A model generated the notes under the pieces. The model was not told the DNA's origin. It ran no database searches and saw nothing but the letters and a program-made list of their open reading frames with translations. A stretch of DNA of 34,720 nt, taken from positions 1 through 34,720 of the IMG/VR virus record IMGVR_UViG_3300033233_001971. The stretch is one strand, 5' to 3'. The translations under genes and the position numbers were made by a program. This stretch comes from a virus. Each line of letters begins with the position of its first letter. Within the stretch, counting starts at the first letter, position 1. Below are positions 1 to 6,717 of the stretch, in pieces.

Positions 1-411
1 ATGACAGCGGTTGAACTCAGGCACAAAGCAATAACAGGGGATGCACTGCATGAAACAATTTATAAACTTACGCAGCTTGAAGAGGCTGCATATATAACCC
101 CGTTTCTATTTCAAGTCCATGAAGCATGGCATGTATTTAATAAAAGTTCTCTACGGGACAAAGAAAGAAAAGTGTTACTTGGGTTTAATTATGCTTTCCC
201 GTTTCCGTCTCTAGGGTGGGTAGCTTTCCCTTTAGACAAAAATAAATACCTGTTTTTACAAAAGACCTCTATTGTAAAGCACAAAAACATACTTAAAAAG
301 GATATGCCGTTAGCTAACGTGCTAATTGGCTTTAAACCTAATTGTGGTATCCCGTTAGATTATTTTGAAAAAACCCTTGAATGGGCTGCTTCATCAACCC
401 TAAAGAAATGA
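1..411 (+). CDS. Hypothetical protein, 136 aa
   Basis: I do not recognise this protein. It begins at the first base of the window with ATG, so the true start could lie upstream. The sequence is a compact mixed alpha/beta type with several aromatic residues (around residues 40-75, including FPFPSLGWVAFPL), no signal peptide and no membrane segment. Its stop codon overlaps a possible tiny membrane peptide (ATGA at 408-411). It lies upstream of the excisionase-like and integrase genes, so it may belong to the lysogeny block, or, if the genome is circular, to the end of the lysis block. Function unknown. Confidence 0.6.
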   Translation: MTAVELRHKAITGDALHETIYKLTQLEEAAYITPFLFQVHEAWHVFNKSSLRDKERKVLLGFNYAFPFPSLGWVAFPLDKNKYLFLQKTSIVKHKNILKKDMPLANVLIGFKPNCGIPLDYFEKTLEWAASSTLKK

Positions 412-473
412 TACTTGCTATCGGGATTGTCCTTTCACTCACGTTAATTTATGGGGTTATATATGAGCAATAA
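381..473 (+). CDS. Possible small single-span membrane peptide, 30 aa (21 aa from ATG 408)
   Basis: An open frame in +1 relative to the first gene encodes one hydrophobic stretch (MILAIGIVLSLTLIYGVIYE from ATG 408). ATG 408 overlaps the stop of the first gene as ATGA, the usual form of translational coupling, and the frame ends inside the next gene at 473. There is no clear ribosome-binding site. It could be a small membrane peptide or chance; I rate it low. Confidence 0.25.
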   Translation: MGCFINPKEMILAIGIVLSLTLIYGVIYEQ

Positions 474-657
474 ATTGTACACACTTAAACAAGCAGCGGG
501 TTATTTGTCAATGCCGGTAAGCACGGTTAGGAGTATGTGCCACAACGGGGAAATTACCTATGTTAAGAGGCAGACCCGAAACGGCAGGGTTTTTTATATT
601 GATGTAGTTGACCTTGATTCATGGATAGAAAAGAACAAGGTTAAAAAGAGTGCTTGA
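463..657 (+). CDS. Excisionase-like HTH DNA-binding protein (AlpA/MerR-type), 64 aa
   Basis: The sequence YTLKQAAGYLSMPVSTVRSM is a typical winged helix-turn-helix start of the excisionase/AlpA family, followed by a wing (KRQTRNGRVFYID) and VVDLDSWIEKNK, the usual final helix. Such proteins bind DNA and direct excisive recombination or switch integrase expression. ATG 463 (MSNKLYT) is preferred over ATG 451 because the fold starts there, although neither has a strong ribosome-binding site. The RHH gene and the integrase follow, which supports a role as recombination directionality factor or lysogeny regulator. Confidence 0.7.
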   Translation: MSNKLYTLKQAAGYLSMPVSTVRSMCHNGEITYVKRQTRNGRVFYIDVVDLDSWIEKNKVKKSA

Positions 658-664
658 ATATATG

Positions 665-709
665 CCCCTTTTCTGGTAATCTTGATTATCAACATTATCA
701 GAAAAGGGG
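665..709 (+). promoter_or_regulatory. Inverted repeat that can hide the ribosome-binding site of the RHH gene
   Basis: CCCCTTTTCTG (665-675) and CAGAAAAGGGG (699-709) are perfect 11-bp inverted arms around a 23-base loop. The right arm carries the AAGGGG that should serve as Shine-Dalgarno for the ATG at 718, so in RNA the hairpin would cover it. As DNA it could also be an operator. It is not followed by a T run, so a terminator is unlikely. Confidence 0.6.
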
Positions 710-717
710 TATAGCAG

Positions 718-870
718 ATGAAAACAAAACCGGTGTTACTTAGGGCAGTACCTGAAGACCTTCACAAGGCGTTAAAGATAAGGGCAGCAGCAGAAGGAAA
801 GCAGCTATATGTATTAATCATTGAAATTCTTGATGCTGCTATGAAGACCAAGAAGGGCGGGAAATCATGA
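718..870 (+). CDS. Small ribbon-helix-helix (Arc/CopG-like) protein, 50 aa
   Basis: A 50-residue protein with a short beta strand (KPVLLRAVP) followed by two helices (EDLHKALKIRAAAEGKQLYV, LIIEILDAAMKTKK) fits the ribbon-helix-helix family of dimeric DNA-binding repressors; PVLLRAVPEDLH is close to the RHH strand of Arc/FitA types. An AAGGGG ribosome-binding site lies nine bases upstream of the ATG, inside a hairpin arm. The stop overlaps the integrase start (ATGA), so the two are co-transcribed and coupled, suggesting that this protein controls integration or its own operon. Confidence 0.7.
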   Translation: MKTKPVLLRAVPEDLHKALKIRAAAEGKQLYVLIIEILDAAMKTKKGGKS

Positions 871-2174
871 AAAAGATTGATTGGGCAAAGATCGAAAACG
901 AGATACAGCCTAAAAAATGGGTACGTGTGGAAAAAGGTATTTATCTTGTAAATAGGACTTATCATATTAAGTACAGCATTAAGGGTAAAGCCCAAAAGGA
1001 AACCACGGGTATTAGATTCAACGGCATTAAGGATACCAACATAGGCAAGGTAAGAGATATTTTAACCGTCAAAAAGAATGACGGGATAGTTAACAAAATA
1101 CCCGCCTTGGTTTACCAAAGAACAACCTTTGAAGACCTTGCAGCGGATTATATAACGGCAGCAAAAAACAAAGGTAATGATCTTGTTACCGCTGCAAAAG
1201 GAGTTAAACACCTTGCGGAGTTTTTCGGGGGATATAAAGCGGTTGATATTACAACGGATAAAATACAGGCGTACATCATCAGCCGTCAAAAAATATTTTG
1301 TGCCAATGGATATATAAACCGTGACCTTGCAGCATTAAGGCGTATGTTTAAATTAGGATTACACCATACCCCCGCAAAAGTGCAGACAGTTCCATATATT
1401 CCGTTTCTTATAGAAAACAATGTAAGAAAGGGATTCTTTACCACAGAGGTATATTTACAGTTTAAAGCACTGCTGCCGGATTGGTTCAAAGGTGCGTTTA
1501 TTATGGGATATTTTTTGGGTATGAGAGTAGAGGAAATTTTAAATTTAACATGGGATCACATAGACATGGAAGAGGGTCTTTTAAGACTTGAGCAAGACGA
1601 AACCAAAAACGACACGGGGCGGCAGCTAGCTTTGAATCTGTTTCCTGATTTATGGGCAGCGGTACAGACACAGCAGGTTTTAATATCACAGTACCCTAAG
1701 TGTAATTTACTGTTTCATCATGACGGGAAAAAGATAGTTGATTTTAGGGCTGCATGGGATAAAGCCCTGTTAGTAATTCAGGGACACTTGACTTACAAAT
1801 GCCGTGCATGTAATGAGGCAATCAAGATTGATTACCGGCAGATGGATAAACGCAAAGGGATAAGCTGCCCTGCATGTGGTGCCGTTAAAATGCGAAGGGA
1901 AGACAGGATTTTTCATGATCTTAGACGCACGGCATTAAGAGAAATGAGAAGGGCCGGAGTGTCAGAGGCTGTAGCTATGGCGATATCGGGTCATAAAACC
2001 TTTGAAACCTTCAGGCGGTACGATATCACAGACGGTGCAGATATCAAGCAAGCAGCACAAGCAGCAGCAGCAAGACACGCTGAAAAGATTGCAGCACTGA
2101 CACAGGAGCAGCCGGAACCCACAGGGCCAAACGTGGTTAACCTTTCGGCATTCAGGCGCAAGAAAAGCGCATAA
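867..2174 (+). CDS. int: Tyrosine-family phage integrase with zinc-ribbon insertion, 435 aa
   Basis: This is a tyrosine recombinase that would insert and excise the phage. An N-terminal arm-binding type domain (about 1-80) and a SAM-like core-binding domain (about 88-175) precede the catalytic domain. Catalytic residues are visible: R220 (in GMR), K247, H350 and R353 (HDLR), H376 (GHK) and Y385. Between K247 and H350 sits an inserted four-cysteine ribbon, C312-x2-C315 and C334-x2-C337, which most phage integrases lack. The start ATG 867 overlaps the RHH gene stop. Attachment sites could not be identified from the sequence alone. Confidence 0.95.
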   Translation: MKKIDWAKIENEIQPKKWVRVEKGIYLVNRTYHIKYSIKGKAQKETTGIRFNGIKDTNIGKVRDILTVKKNDGIVNKIPALVYQRTTFEDLAADYITAAKNKGNDLVTAAKGVKHLAEFFGGYKAVDITTDKIQAYIISRQKIFCANGYINRDLAALRRMFKLGLHHTPAKVQTVPYIPFLIENNVRKGFFTTEVYLQFKALLPDWFKGAFIMGYFLGMRVEEILNLTWDHIDMEEGLLRLEQDETKNDTGRQLALNLFPDLWAAVQTQQVLISQYPKCNLLFHHDGKKIVDFRAAWDKALLVIQGHLTYKCRACNEAIKIDYRQMDKRKGISCPACGAVKMRREDRIFHDLRRTALREMRRAGVSEAVAMAISGHKTFETFRRYDITDGADIKQAAQAAAARHAEKIAALTQEQPEPTGPNVVNLSAFRRKKSA

Positions 2175-2197
2175 CAATTAACAAGGGAGATCGAAAA

Positions 2198-2641
2198 ATG
2201 AAGACAGGGAAACAGTATTTAATCTTAATTATGGTGGTGGTAGTATTAGGCGTTATCATGGTCAAGGTACAGGCAAAACAGCCCGTTACTATACCGGCTG
2301 CAACGTATACACCTTATACCCCTAATACATCGAACACAGGGACGGCAGCAGTGAAAGCAAATGTTATAATCAGGTCAATGTTAAAAGCACCTTCTACCGC
2401 TGATTTTAGCATTACCCCAAGTATTACCGTTAAGCCCGTGACTAAGGGTAACATGACCTCTTATATTTATAGTGTTAATTCTTACGTTGATGCACAAAAT
2501 TCTTTTGGTGCAAAACTCAGAAATGACTTTACCATTATACTTGCAGAAAATATAGGTGATGCAAAGCAAAGGGGTAACTCTGATTATGATATGTTGCACC
2601 CTATTACATGGACAGTAATTGACGCAAAATTACATAAGTAA
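2198..2641 (+). CDS. Small exported or membrane-anchored protein, 147 aa
   Basis: An N-terminal hydrophobic segment (about 7-24) after MKTGK looks like a signal peptide or anchor, followed by a Pro/Thr-rich linker (27-50) and a small domain (about 52-147) with YSVNSYVDAQNSFGAKLRND. Similar domains occur in small bacterial and phage exported proteins of unknown role. A good ribosome-binding site (AAGGGAG) precedes ATG 2198, 23 bases after the integrase, and a strong terminator follows at 2661. The place next to int suggests a protein made in the lysogen, possibly altering the host envelope; that is inference. Confidence 0.65.
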   Translation: MKTGKQYLILIMVVVVLGVIMVKVQAKQPVTIPAATYTPYTPNTSNTGTAAVKANVIIRSMLKAPSTADFSITPSITVKPVTKGNMTSYIYSVNSYVDAQNSFGAKLRNDFTIILAENIGDAKQRGNSDYDMLHPITWTVIDAKLHK

Positions 2642-2660
2642 ATAACCGGTTAACCTTTAG

Positions 2661-2692
2661 GGGCTGCATCTTCACGGGTGCAGCCCTTTTTT
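2661..2692 (+). terminator. Intrinsic terminator after the integrase operon
   Basis: Stem GGGCTGCA (2661-2668) with TGCAGCCC (2679-2686), ten-base loop, followed by TTTTTT (2687-2692). It ends transcription of the 463-2641 gene block. Confidence 0.85.
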
Positions 2693-2854
2693 ATTGAAAG
2701 TTGATTAACTCTGTATTTCAGGCTTTCAAAATTGCGCTAGGATCAACAACCGAACCCCAAGACATACCACAGAAGGGGCTTGCAGTCAGGGGCTTAAATC
2801 GCTGTTTCCGGCTTACGTGCGGTTATACAGGTAATCTAACAACAAATTTAATAC

Positions 2855-2866
2855 ACTTTGTCAAGT
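2855..2866 (-). repeat. 12-base repeat ACTTGACAAAGT, copy 1 (minus strand)
   Basis: The minus strand reads ACTTGACAAAGT, identical to copies at 6311-6322 and 6772-6783. It contains a consensus -35 (TTGACA) and is followed, as at the other copies, by a 17-base spacer ending in TTGT. It may be a leftward promoter or a shared operator. Confidence 0.5.
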
Positions 2867-2891
2867 AACTCATTGAAAACAAAGCGAAAAT

Positions 2892-2921
2892 TTGACTTTA
2901 AAGCGGGAAACGTGGTATAGT
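2892..2921 (+). promoter_or_regulatory. Sigma70-type promoter
   Basis: TTGACT (2892-2897), 18-base spacer and TATAGT (2916-2921) make a near-consensus host promoter reading rightward. A start is expected near 2928, directly in front of a short terminated transcript. Confidence 0.65.
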
Positions 2922-2927
2922 ATTGAA

Positions 2928-2996
2928 GTAGTAAAGAGGTAGGAGATTATCAAGGGGCTGCAAATCGGTTAGGGGTAACCGTTGCAGCCCCTTTTG
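2928..2996 (+). ncRNA. Candidate ~70-nt small RNA
   Basis: The expected start of the 2892-2921 promoter lies only about 26 bases upstream of a long two-part hairpin: GGGGCTGCAA (2954-2963) pairs with TTGCAGCCCC (2982-2991), enclosing CGGTTA (2966-2971) paired with TAACCG (2976-2981), then TTTT. Promoter plus terminator define a transcript of about 70 nt. Its 5' part contains AGGTAGGAG, ribosome-binding-site-like but without a start codon at suitable distance. It could be a regulatory RNA or a terminated leader of the genes from 3093 on. Confidence 0.45.
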
Positions 2997-3048
2997 TATT
3001 TAATACGGGGCGCAAAAATTATTTTTTACAGGAAAACTGTGTCTCGGT

Positions 3049-3063
3049 AGTACTTATTATAAG
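3049..3063 (+). promoter_or_regulatory. Late-type motif AGTACTTATTATAAG
   Basis: Copy of the WGTAYTTATTA motif, 30 bases upstream of the ribosome-binding site of the 3093 gene. Part of the 20-copy set described in the findings. Confidence 0.6.
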
Positions 3064-3092
3064 TAGTTAATTAACTTTTGGAGGTAACACAA

Positions 3093-3284
3093 ATGGCAAG
3101 GGCAGAAAAGAAAAACAAAAGACCGAAATACGATGACCAAGAGAAGACCACAGCAACGGCATTTATTCCGGTTTGGCAGGACGACATTATACGGCAAATG
3201 GCAGATGATAACGGCATAACTTATAGCTATCAGTTACGGCTAATCATTGATACCTATTTTTCTGCATTTAAGGGGGGTAAATAA
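3093..3284 (+). CDS. Small basic protein, possible RHH regulator, 63 aa
   Basis: The protein has a lysine-rich N-terminus (ARAEKKNKRPKYDD), a strand-like segment (TATAFIPVW) and two helices (QDDIIRQMADDNGITYSYQL, RLIIDTYFSAF), a layout that fits ribbon-helix-helix DNA-binding proteins. A strong GGAGGT lies seven bases upstream of ATG 3093, which is why I use this start rather than the in-frame TTG at 3078. It forms a block with the next gene (three-base gap) and is preceded by a late-type motif. Confidence 0.6.
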   Translation: MARAEKKNKRPKYDDQEKTTATAFIPVWQDDIIRQMADDNGITYSYQLRLIIDTYFSAFKGGK

Positions 3285-3287
3285 AAA

Positions 3288-3578
3288 ATGGTTACTTACA
3301 CTAAGGTTTCAAAATCAGGTATAGCTTTTACTTACAATTTCGGTTACCCCTATCGGGGTGCCGTGCTTGAGTACGGTATGTGCTTTGATTTTGCAGGGTT
3401 CGAGATAGACGACACAGCAAAAATGAAAACGAACGTTTGTGCAATCAAGTTACCCACGCATTTAGAGATAAAGACGGCAGCGGAAAAGATACATTGCACT
3501 TATGAGTATACGCAGAGGCTAATGATTGACGGCAGAAAAGACACAATAGTTAACGGGGTGTTTGGTAGGTATCAGTAA
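3288..3578 (+). CDS. Hypothetical protein, 96 aa
   Basis: I do not recognise this protein. It has a beta-rich first half (TYTKVSKSGIAFTYNFGYPY) and a mixed second half with two cysteines (C32, C51) and a third at C70, with no signal peptide or membrane segment. A GGGGGGT Shine-Dalgarno overlaps the end of the previous gene and precedes ATG 3288, so the pair is translated from one message. No terminator follows directly. Confidence 0.65.
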   Translation: MVTYTKVSKSGIAFTYNFGYPYRGAVLEYGMCFDFAGFEIDDTAKMKTNVCAIKLPTHLEIKTAAEKIHCTYEYTQRLMIDGRKDTIVNGVFGRYQ

Positions 3579-3615
3579 CAAATAATAGCACCAGAAATAA
3601 TAAATGTGGGTTCAT

Positions 3616-3630
3616 AGTACTTATTATGTA
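3616..3630 (+). promoter_or_regulatory. Late-type motif AGTACTTATTATGTA
   Basis: Copy of the repeated motif, 26 bases upstream of the ribosome-binding site of the RHH gene at 3664. It shows that the ATG at 3604 upstream is not the start. Confidence 0.6.
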
Positions 3631-3663
3631 ATCAAAATTTATGCAAAAGAAGGAGAAGGAAAA

Positions 3664-3849
3664 ATGAAAACTAAAAAGGTGAAATATGATTGTACAGTAC
3701 CGGTAAGGATTACATCAGAGCAGATGTTAAACCTACAGGAGTTAGCCGACAGGATGCAGACAAGCAATACTACAATTTTAAGAAATGCCCTTAGTGAATA
3801 TATAGCAAAGTGTCAGCGGTATGGAATCACGAACATACCCGCTAATTAA
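3664..3849 (+). CDS. Ribbon-helix-helix (CopG-like) DNA-binding protein, 61 aa
   Basis: After a basic N-terminus the sequence YDCTVPVRITSEQMLNLQEL reads as the RHH strand plus first helix, followed by ADRMQTSNTTILRNALSEYI, a typical second helix of CopG/Arc repressors. ATG 3664 has an excellent GAAGGAGAAGG upstream; an in-frame ATG at 3604 would include the late motif and lacks a binding site. It stands alone between a late-type motif and a hairpin at 3865. Likely a phage transcription regulator; target unknown. Confidence 0.7.
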   Translation: MKTKKVKYDCTVPVRITSEQMLNLQELADRMQTSNTTILRNALSEYIAKCQRYGITNIPAN

Positions 3850-3864
3850 ACAGATAATAAAAAG

Positions 3865-3889
3865 GGGGTTACCTGTAACGGGTAACCCC
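3865..3889 (-). terminator. Hairpin, terminator-like for leftward transcription
   Basis: GGGGTTACC (3865-3873) pairs with GGTAACCCC (3881-3889). The A run lies on the left (AAAAAG before 3865), so the U run would be in leftward RNA; in the rightward direction only AAAG follows. No minus-strand gene is nearby to be terminated, so it may instead slow rightward transcripts after the RHH gene. Confidence 0.5.
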
Positions 3890-3912
3890 AAAGTAAAGAA
3901 ACACCACGGCTA

Positions 3913-3942
3913 GTGGTTGATATAATATATACTTTCAACCAC
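3913..3942 (+). promoter_or_regulatory. Inverted repeat around a TATAAT box, candidate operator-promoter
   Basis: GTGGTTGA (3913-3920) and TCAACCAC (3935-3942) are perfect 8-bp arms enclosing a segment starting with TATAAT (3921-3926). A weak -35 (GAAACA, 3898-3903) is at 17 bases. The palindrome straddles the -10 box and lies about 60 bases upstream of the helicase gene, so it may be an operator controlling replication genes. Confidence 0.5.
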
Positions 3943-4003
3943 TCTTTATAAACGAGAAATGCAATAACTGAGAATGCAGGAAATGAAGTAAGGAGTAACA
4001 TAA

Positions 4004-5545
4004 ATGTCAGGACAAGCAATTATAAACGAAGCAGGACAACCCATAACAGACCCTAACCAAAAGGGGAAATCAGATACAGGACTAACCGCAATACTAACGG
4101 AAGAACTACAGTTAAAGATTCTTGCCGAATTTATGCGTAACAAAAAATTTGCGCTGTTGGCAGTAGATAGAATAGAGGCTAAATGGTTTGGGCGGGATTG
4201 GTTCAAATATATATATGAGGCAACACGGTTATATATACAGGCATATGATACCTTACCGGCAACTAAGGGAGACTTTGCGGATCATTGGCACAGCCTTGAA
4301 GCACAGTACCCACGGTTTCAAGTTGACCCCACGGTAAAAAAGGAAATCAACACGTTAGTTGATGCACTTTATTTAAAAGATTTAGACGGCAATTACTCCT
4401 TTGATGCAGAATCAGAAATTACACGGAAAAAAATTGCACCTTATATAGAAACAAACGGGGTACTTGATGCCTTTAATACTTTCTCAAAAGCACCACAACC
4501 TAATCTTGATAAGCTAATCTATGACCTTCAGCGAGTGAAGAAAGCAGCCACAATACAACCCAAAATAGACAACGGGCTTGATTACTACAATATATGGTTA
4601 GAGGGTGCTGAAGACAGGTTGAACAACCCAACACCAAAATTAAGCACGGGAATTGAAAACCTTGACATGGTACTAAGTGGTGGTATTGATGATGGTACAG
4701 TAAGCCTTATAGGTGGTTTTCCTGGGGCAGGTAAAAGCGCACTGACATTACAGATAGTACACCATATGGCAATGCAAGGACGCAAGGTCATTATGTATAA
4801 CAGGGAGATGAGAGAAAAATCTATTTTTGACAGGATCATATCAAGGACAAATAACATACCCTTGTCATGGTTACGGGGTGGGCAGGAAGTACAGGAGACA
4901 CTAAGACGCATAAAAGCAAGCAGACCTGAAGGACTTGAAAATATATTATTTGGTGATAATAACAATATTACCATTGATAATATCCGTGAAATTGTAGAAG
5001 AGAACAGCACAGATGCACCCGCAGTGCTTCTACTTGATTACCTGCAAGTCTTCCCCACACTTCGGGGAAAAGACATAACAGACCCCCGTGTAAGATTAAA
5101 CTTTAATCTAACCCTGTTGCGTGAAATCGTCATGGACACCAATTGCATTATATTAGCTATTTCCTCATTGAATAGAGAAGGATCAAAAACAGGAGAAATA
5201 ACCATGCACAGCTTTAAGGAATCAGGTGATGTTGAATACACGGCTGATTACCTAATAGGGTTAGGATTAGCTAAAGATGATTGCGAAGAGAAAACAGGAA
5301 AACCTTACTTACGTATGTTAAACATGATAGAGATTGATGAAGCAAAAGCAGCCCAAGAAGGACAGGAAAATATAATACACATGGAAAAGCTGAAGCTGCT
5401 AAAATCAAGAAATGATTATACCGGCAACGTCAAACTTTACTTTGATATGACACACCAAAACTTTACTTCAACGCTGCCTGATATATGTTATAAACCTATG
5501 CGTAACCCACACGTAGAGGCACTATTGCAGAAGGGGGTTAAATAA
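4004..5545 (+). CDS. Replicative DNA helicase, DnaB family, 513 aa
   Basis: This is a hexameric DnaB-type helicase that would unwind DNA ahead of the host polymerase. The C-terminal RecA-like domain (about 210-490) shows Walker A GFPGAGKS at 238-245, Walker B LLLDYLQVF at 342-350 and, further on, an SSLNR segment typical of DnaB motif 4. The N-terminal 200 residues are helical and resemble the DnaB N-domain only loosely; there is no primase zinc finger or TOPRIM. GTAAGGAG precedes ATG 4004. The initiator gene follows after one base, making a two-gene replication operon. Confidence 0.9.
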   Translation: MSGQAIINEAGQPITDPNQKGKSDTGLTAILTEELQLKILAEFMRNKKFALLAVDRIEAKWFGRDWFKYIYEATRLYIQAYDTLPATKGDFADHWHSLEAQYPRFQVDPTVKKEINTLVDALYLKDLDGNYSFDAESEITRKKIAPYIETNGVLDAFNTFSKAPQPNLDKLIYDLQRVKKAATIQPKIDNGLDYYNIWLEGAEDRLNNPTPKLSTGIENLDMVLSGGIDDGTVSLIGGFPGAGKSALTLQIVHHMAMQGRKVIMYNREMREKSIFDRIISRTNNIPLSWLRGGQEVQETLRRIKASRPEGLENILFGDNNNITIDNIREIVEENSTDAPAVLLLDYLQVFPTLRGKDITDPRVRLNFNLTLLREIVMDTNCIILAISSLNREGSKTGEITMHSFKESGDVEYTADYLIGLGLAKDDCEEKTGKPYLRMLNMIEIDEAKAAQEGQENIIHMEKLKLLKSRNDYTGNVKLYFDMTHQNFTSTLPDICYKPMRNPHVEALLQKGVK

Positions 5546-5546
5546 C

Positions 5547-6308
5547 ATGCATTGGCTTGAAATAGATAATACCCCGTGGTTAGTTGAGAAAATAACAATA
5601 CAATGGATACCTAAACCCGACATTATAAAAGATATGCGGAAATATCCGTCTATGCTTGCAAGACTTCCCCTGTTTTTACCAAAGAAAAAACGGGAAACAT
5701 TGAAGGAACCTCTAATTTTAAAATGTGGTAAATATGGTACTGTTGCCTTTATGAAGCAGACACTAATTACAGCAGATGAAAGCTTGTTCATGGAGATCAT
5801 CGAGAATAGCACCCTTATAAATGACAGATATCAATATCAACTCAACCTTAAGCAACTTTGTAAAACACTCAAAAGGGGCATACTTGATATAGGGGATAGT
5901 CTCAATGCCCTTGAGCAAACCACGGTAAAAATTATTGTCCCATATGAAAAAGTAGATTATGCCGGAACCCTTATCACGGTAACTAAGATAGACGGTATAG
6001 TAACCGTTACCTTTCCGGCAGTATTCATGGTTAAGGGAGAAAAGAAGACGTTAAGGCAAACCACGTTAATTGACAGGACTATATACAATCAGCTTTCATT
6101 GTTCGGGAAAGCATTATATATGAACCTGCTATCAAATACAGGGACAGCATACTATACAGATACCATTAAGGAATGTACTAACCCGCAGAGAGATTACCCG
6201 CAATTCATACAGGATGTAAAGGAGCAAATGGAGAAAATGAAGACCCTAAAAGTAATCAAGAGTTTTACCTATAATAAGCGGATTAAGAAGCTATCCTATA
6301 TAAGATAG
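5547..6308 (+). CDS. Plasmid-type replication initiator protein (TrfA/Rep-like), 253 aa
   Basis: The protein has the pattern of iteron-binding initiators: a first winged-helix unit with YQLNLKQLCKTLKRGILDIG and SLNALEQTTVKIIVPY, and a second around TTLIDRTIYNQLSLFGKALY and the C-terminal IQDVKEQMEKMKTLKVIKSF. Related TrfA-like proteins bind origin repeats and load DnaB. The gene follows the helicase by one base and its ribosome-binding site (AAGGGGG) lies in the helicase end. Four iteron-like repeats lie about 120 bases downstream, which strengthens the call. Identification rests on sequence pattern and context, so subfamily is uncertain. Confidence 0.65.
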   Translation: MHWLEIDNTPWLVEKITIQWIPKPDIIKDMRKYPSMLARLPLFLPKKKRETLKEPLILKCGKYGTVAFMKQTLITADESLFMEIIENSTLINDRYQYQLNLKQLCKTLKRGILDIGDSLNALEQTTVKIIVPYEKVDYAGTLITVTKIDGIVTVTFPAVFMVKGEKKTLRQTTLIDRTIYNQLSLFGKALYMNLLSNTGTAYYTDTIKECTNPQRDYPQFIQDVKEQMEKMKTLKVIKSFTYNKRIKKLSYIR

Positions 6309-6310
6309 TC

Positions 6311-6341
6311 ACTTGACAAAGTTAACCAATTTTGATAATTA
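6311..6341 (+). promoter_or_regulatory. Repeat ACTTGACAAAGT, copy 2, with promoter-like spacing
   Basis: The 12-base repeat (6311-6322) contains TTGACA; 17 bases later comes an extended -10 (TGATAATTA, hexamer 6336-6341). However, the expected start falls inside the left arm of the following terminator, so a productive transcript is doubtful. It may be an operator or initiator-binding site that is shared with 2855 and 6772. Confidence 0.45.
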
Positions 6342-6342
6342 A

Positions 6343-6384
6343 GACCATCCTAACCAATGACGCTTGCGGTTAGGATGGTCTTTT
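6343..6384 (+). terminator. Strong terminator after the replication operon
   Basis: GACCATCCTAACC (6343-6355) pairs perfectly with GGTTAGGATGGTC (6368-6380), 12-base loop, followed by TTTT. It ends the helicase-initiator message. Confidence 0.85.
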
Positions 6385-6429
6385 GTACTCCAGGACTTTT
6401 TTTTTACAGAAATAAATTCCTAACATAAC

Positions 6430-6500
6430 AGGAATTTTTTTGAGGGTTTCAGGAATTATTTTAGGGGTTTTAGGAATTTTTTTGCGATTCTAGGAATTTT
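6430..6500 (+). repeat. Four iteron-like direct repeats
   Basis: AGGAATT[T/A]TTT units start at 6430, 6451, 6472 and 6492, so spacing is 21, 21 and 20 bases (two helical turns). The first two continue with TTGAGGGTTT and TTAGGGGTTT. Even helical phasing next to a Rep-like gene is typical of iterons bound by a plasmid-type initiator. Confidence 0.7.
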
Positions 6501-6549
6501 TACCCTTGTAAACCCAATACTAGAGCCACTTTACGCACCCTATACTATT

Positions 6550-6573
6550 ATATAATATTCTATAATATTATAT
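6550..6573 (+). repeat. AT-rich palindrome, possible DNA unwinding element
   Basis: ATATAATATT (6550-6559) and AATATTATAT (6564-6573) form a perfect 10-bp inverted repeat around CTAT within a run of about 45 bases that is nearly pure A/T. Beside the iterons it is the best candidate for origin melting. Confidence 0.5.
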
Positions 6574-6630
6574 AGCGTAAAATTTTTACTTACGCTTACG
6601 CTGTAAAAATGTTTACGTAAGGACTAACGC

Positions 6631-6652
6631 AACCGCAACCGTGACTTGTTAA
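6631..6652 (+). repeat. 22-base direct repeat, copy 1
   Basis: Identical to 6718-6739 over 22 bases; the core is CAACCGTGACTTGTTAA. The two copies are 87 bases apart and flank a hairpin. Possible second class of initiator or regulator sites in the origin region. Confidence 0.6.
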
Positions 6653-6717
6653 GTTAGCACATAAAGACAGAACATTCGCTTCGCTCATGTTCTAACAATC
6701 ACACACTTTGATTCACT

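Larger units (their letters stand above)
2642..3092 (+). other. Non-coding stretch between integrase block and small-gene block
   Basis: About 450 bases without a convincing gene. It holds the integrase-operon terminator, one copy (reverse orientation, 2855-2866) of the 12-base repeat ACTTGACAAAGT, a sigma70-type promoter (2892-2921), a probable short RNA with terminator (2928-2996), a partial late motif at 2995 and a full late motif at 3049. Its position next to int makes it the most likely place for attP, but I could not identify the core. Confidence 0.6.

Noticed and set aside
936-950. GGTATTTATC in the integrase gene, similar to the late motif
   Set aside because: Within codons for G-I-Y-L, begins with G, and no gene start follows.
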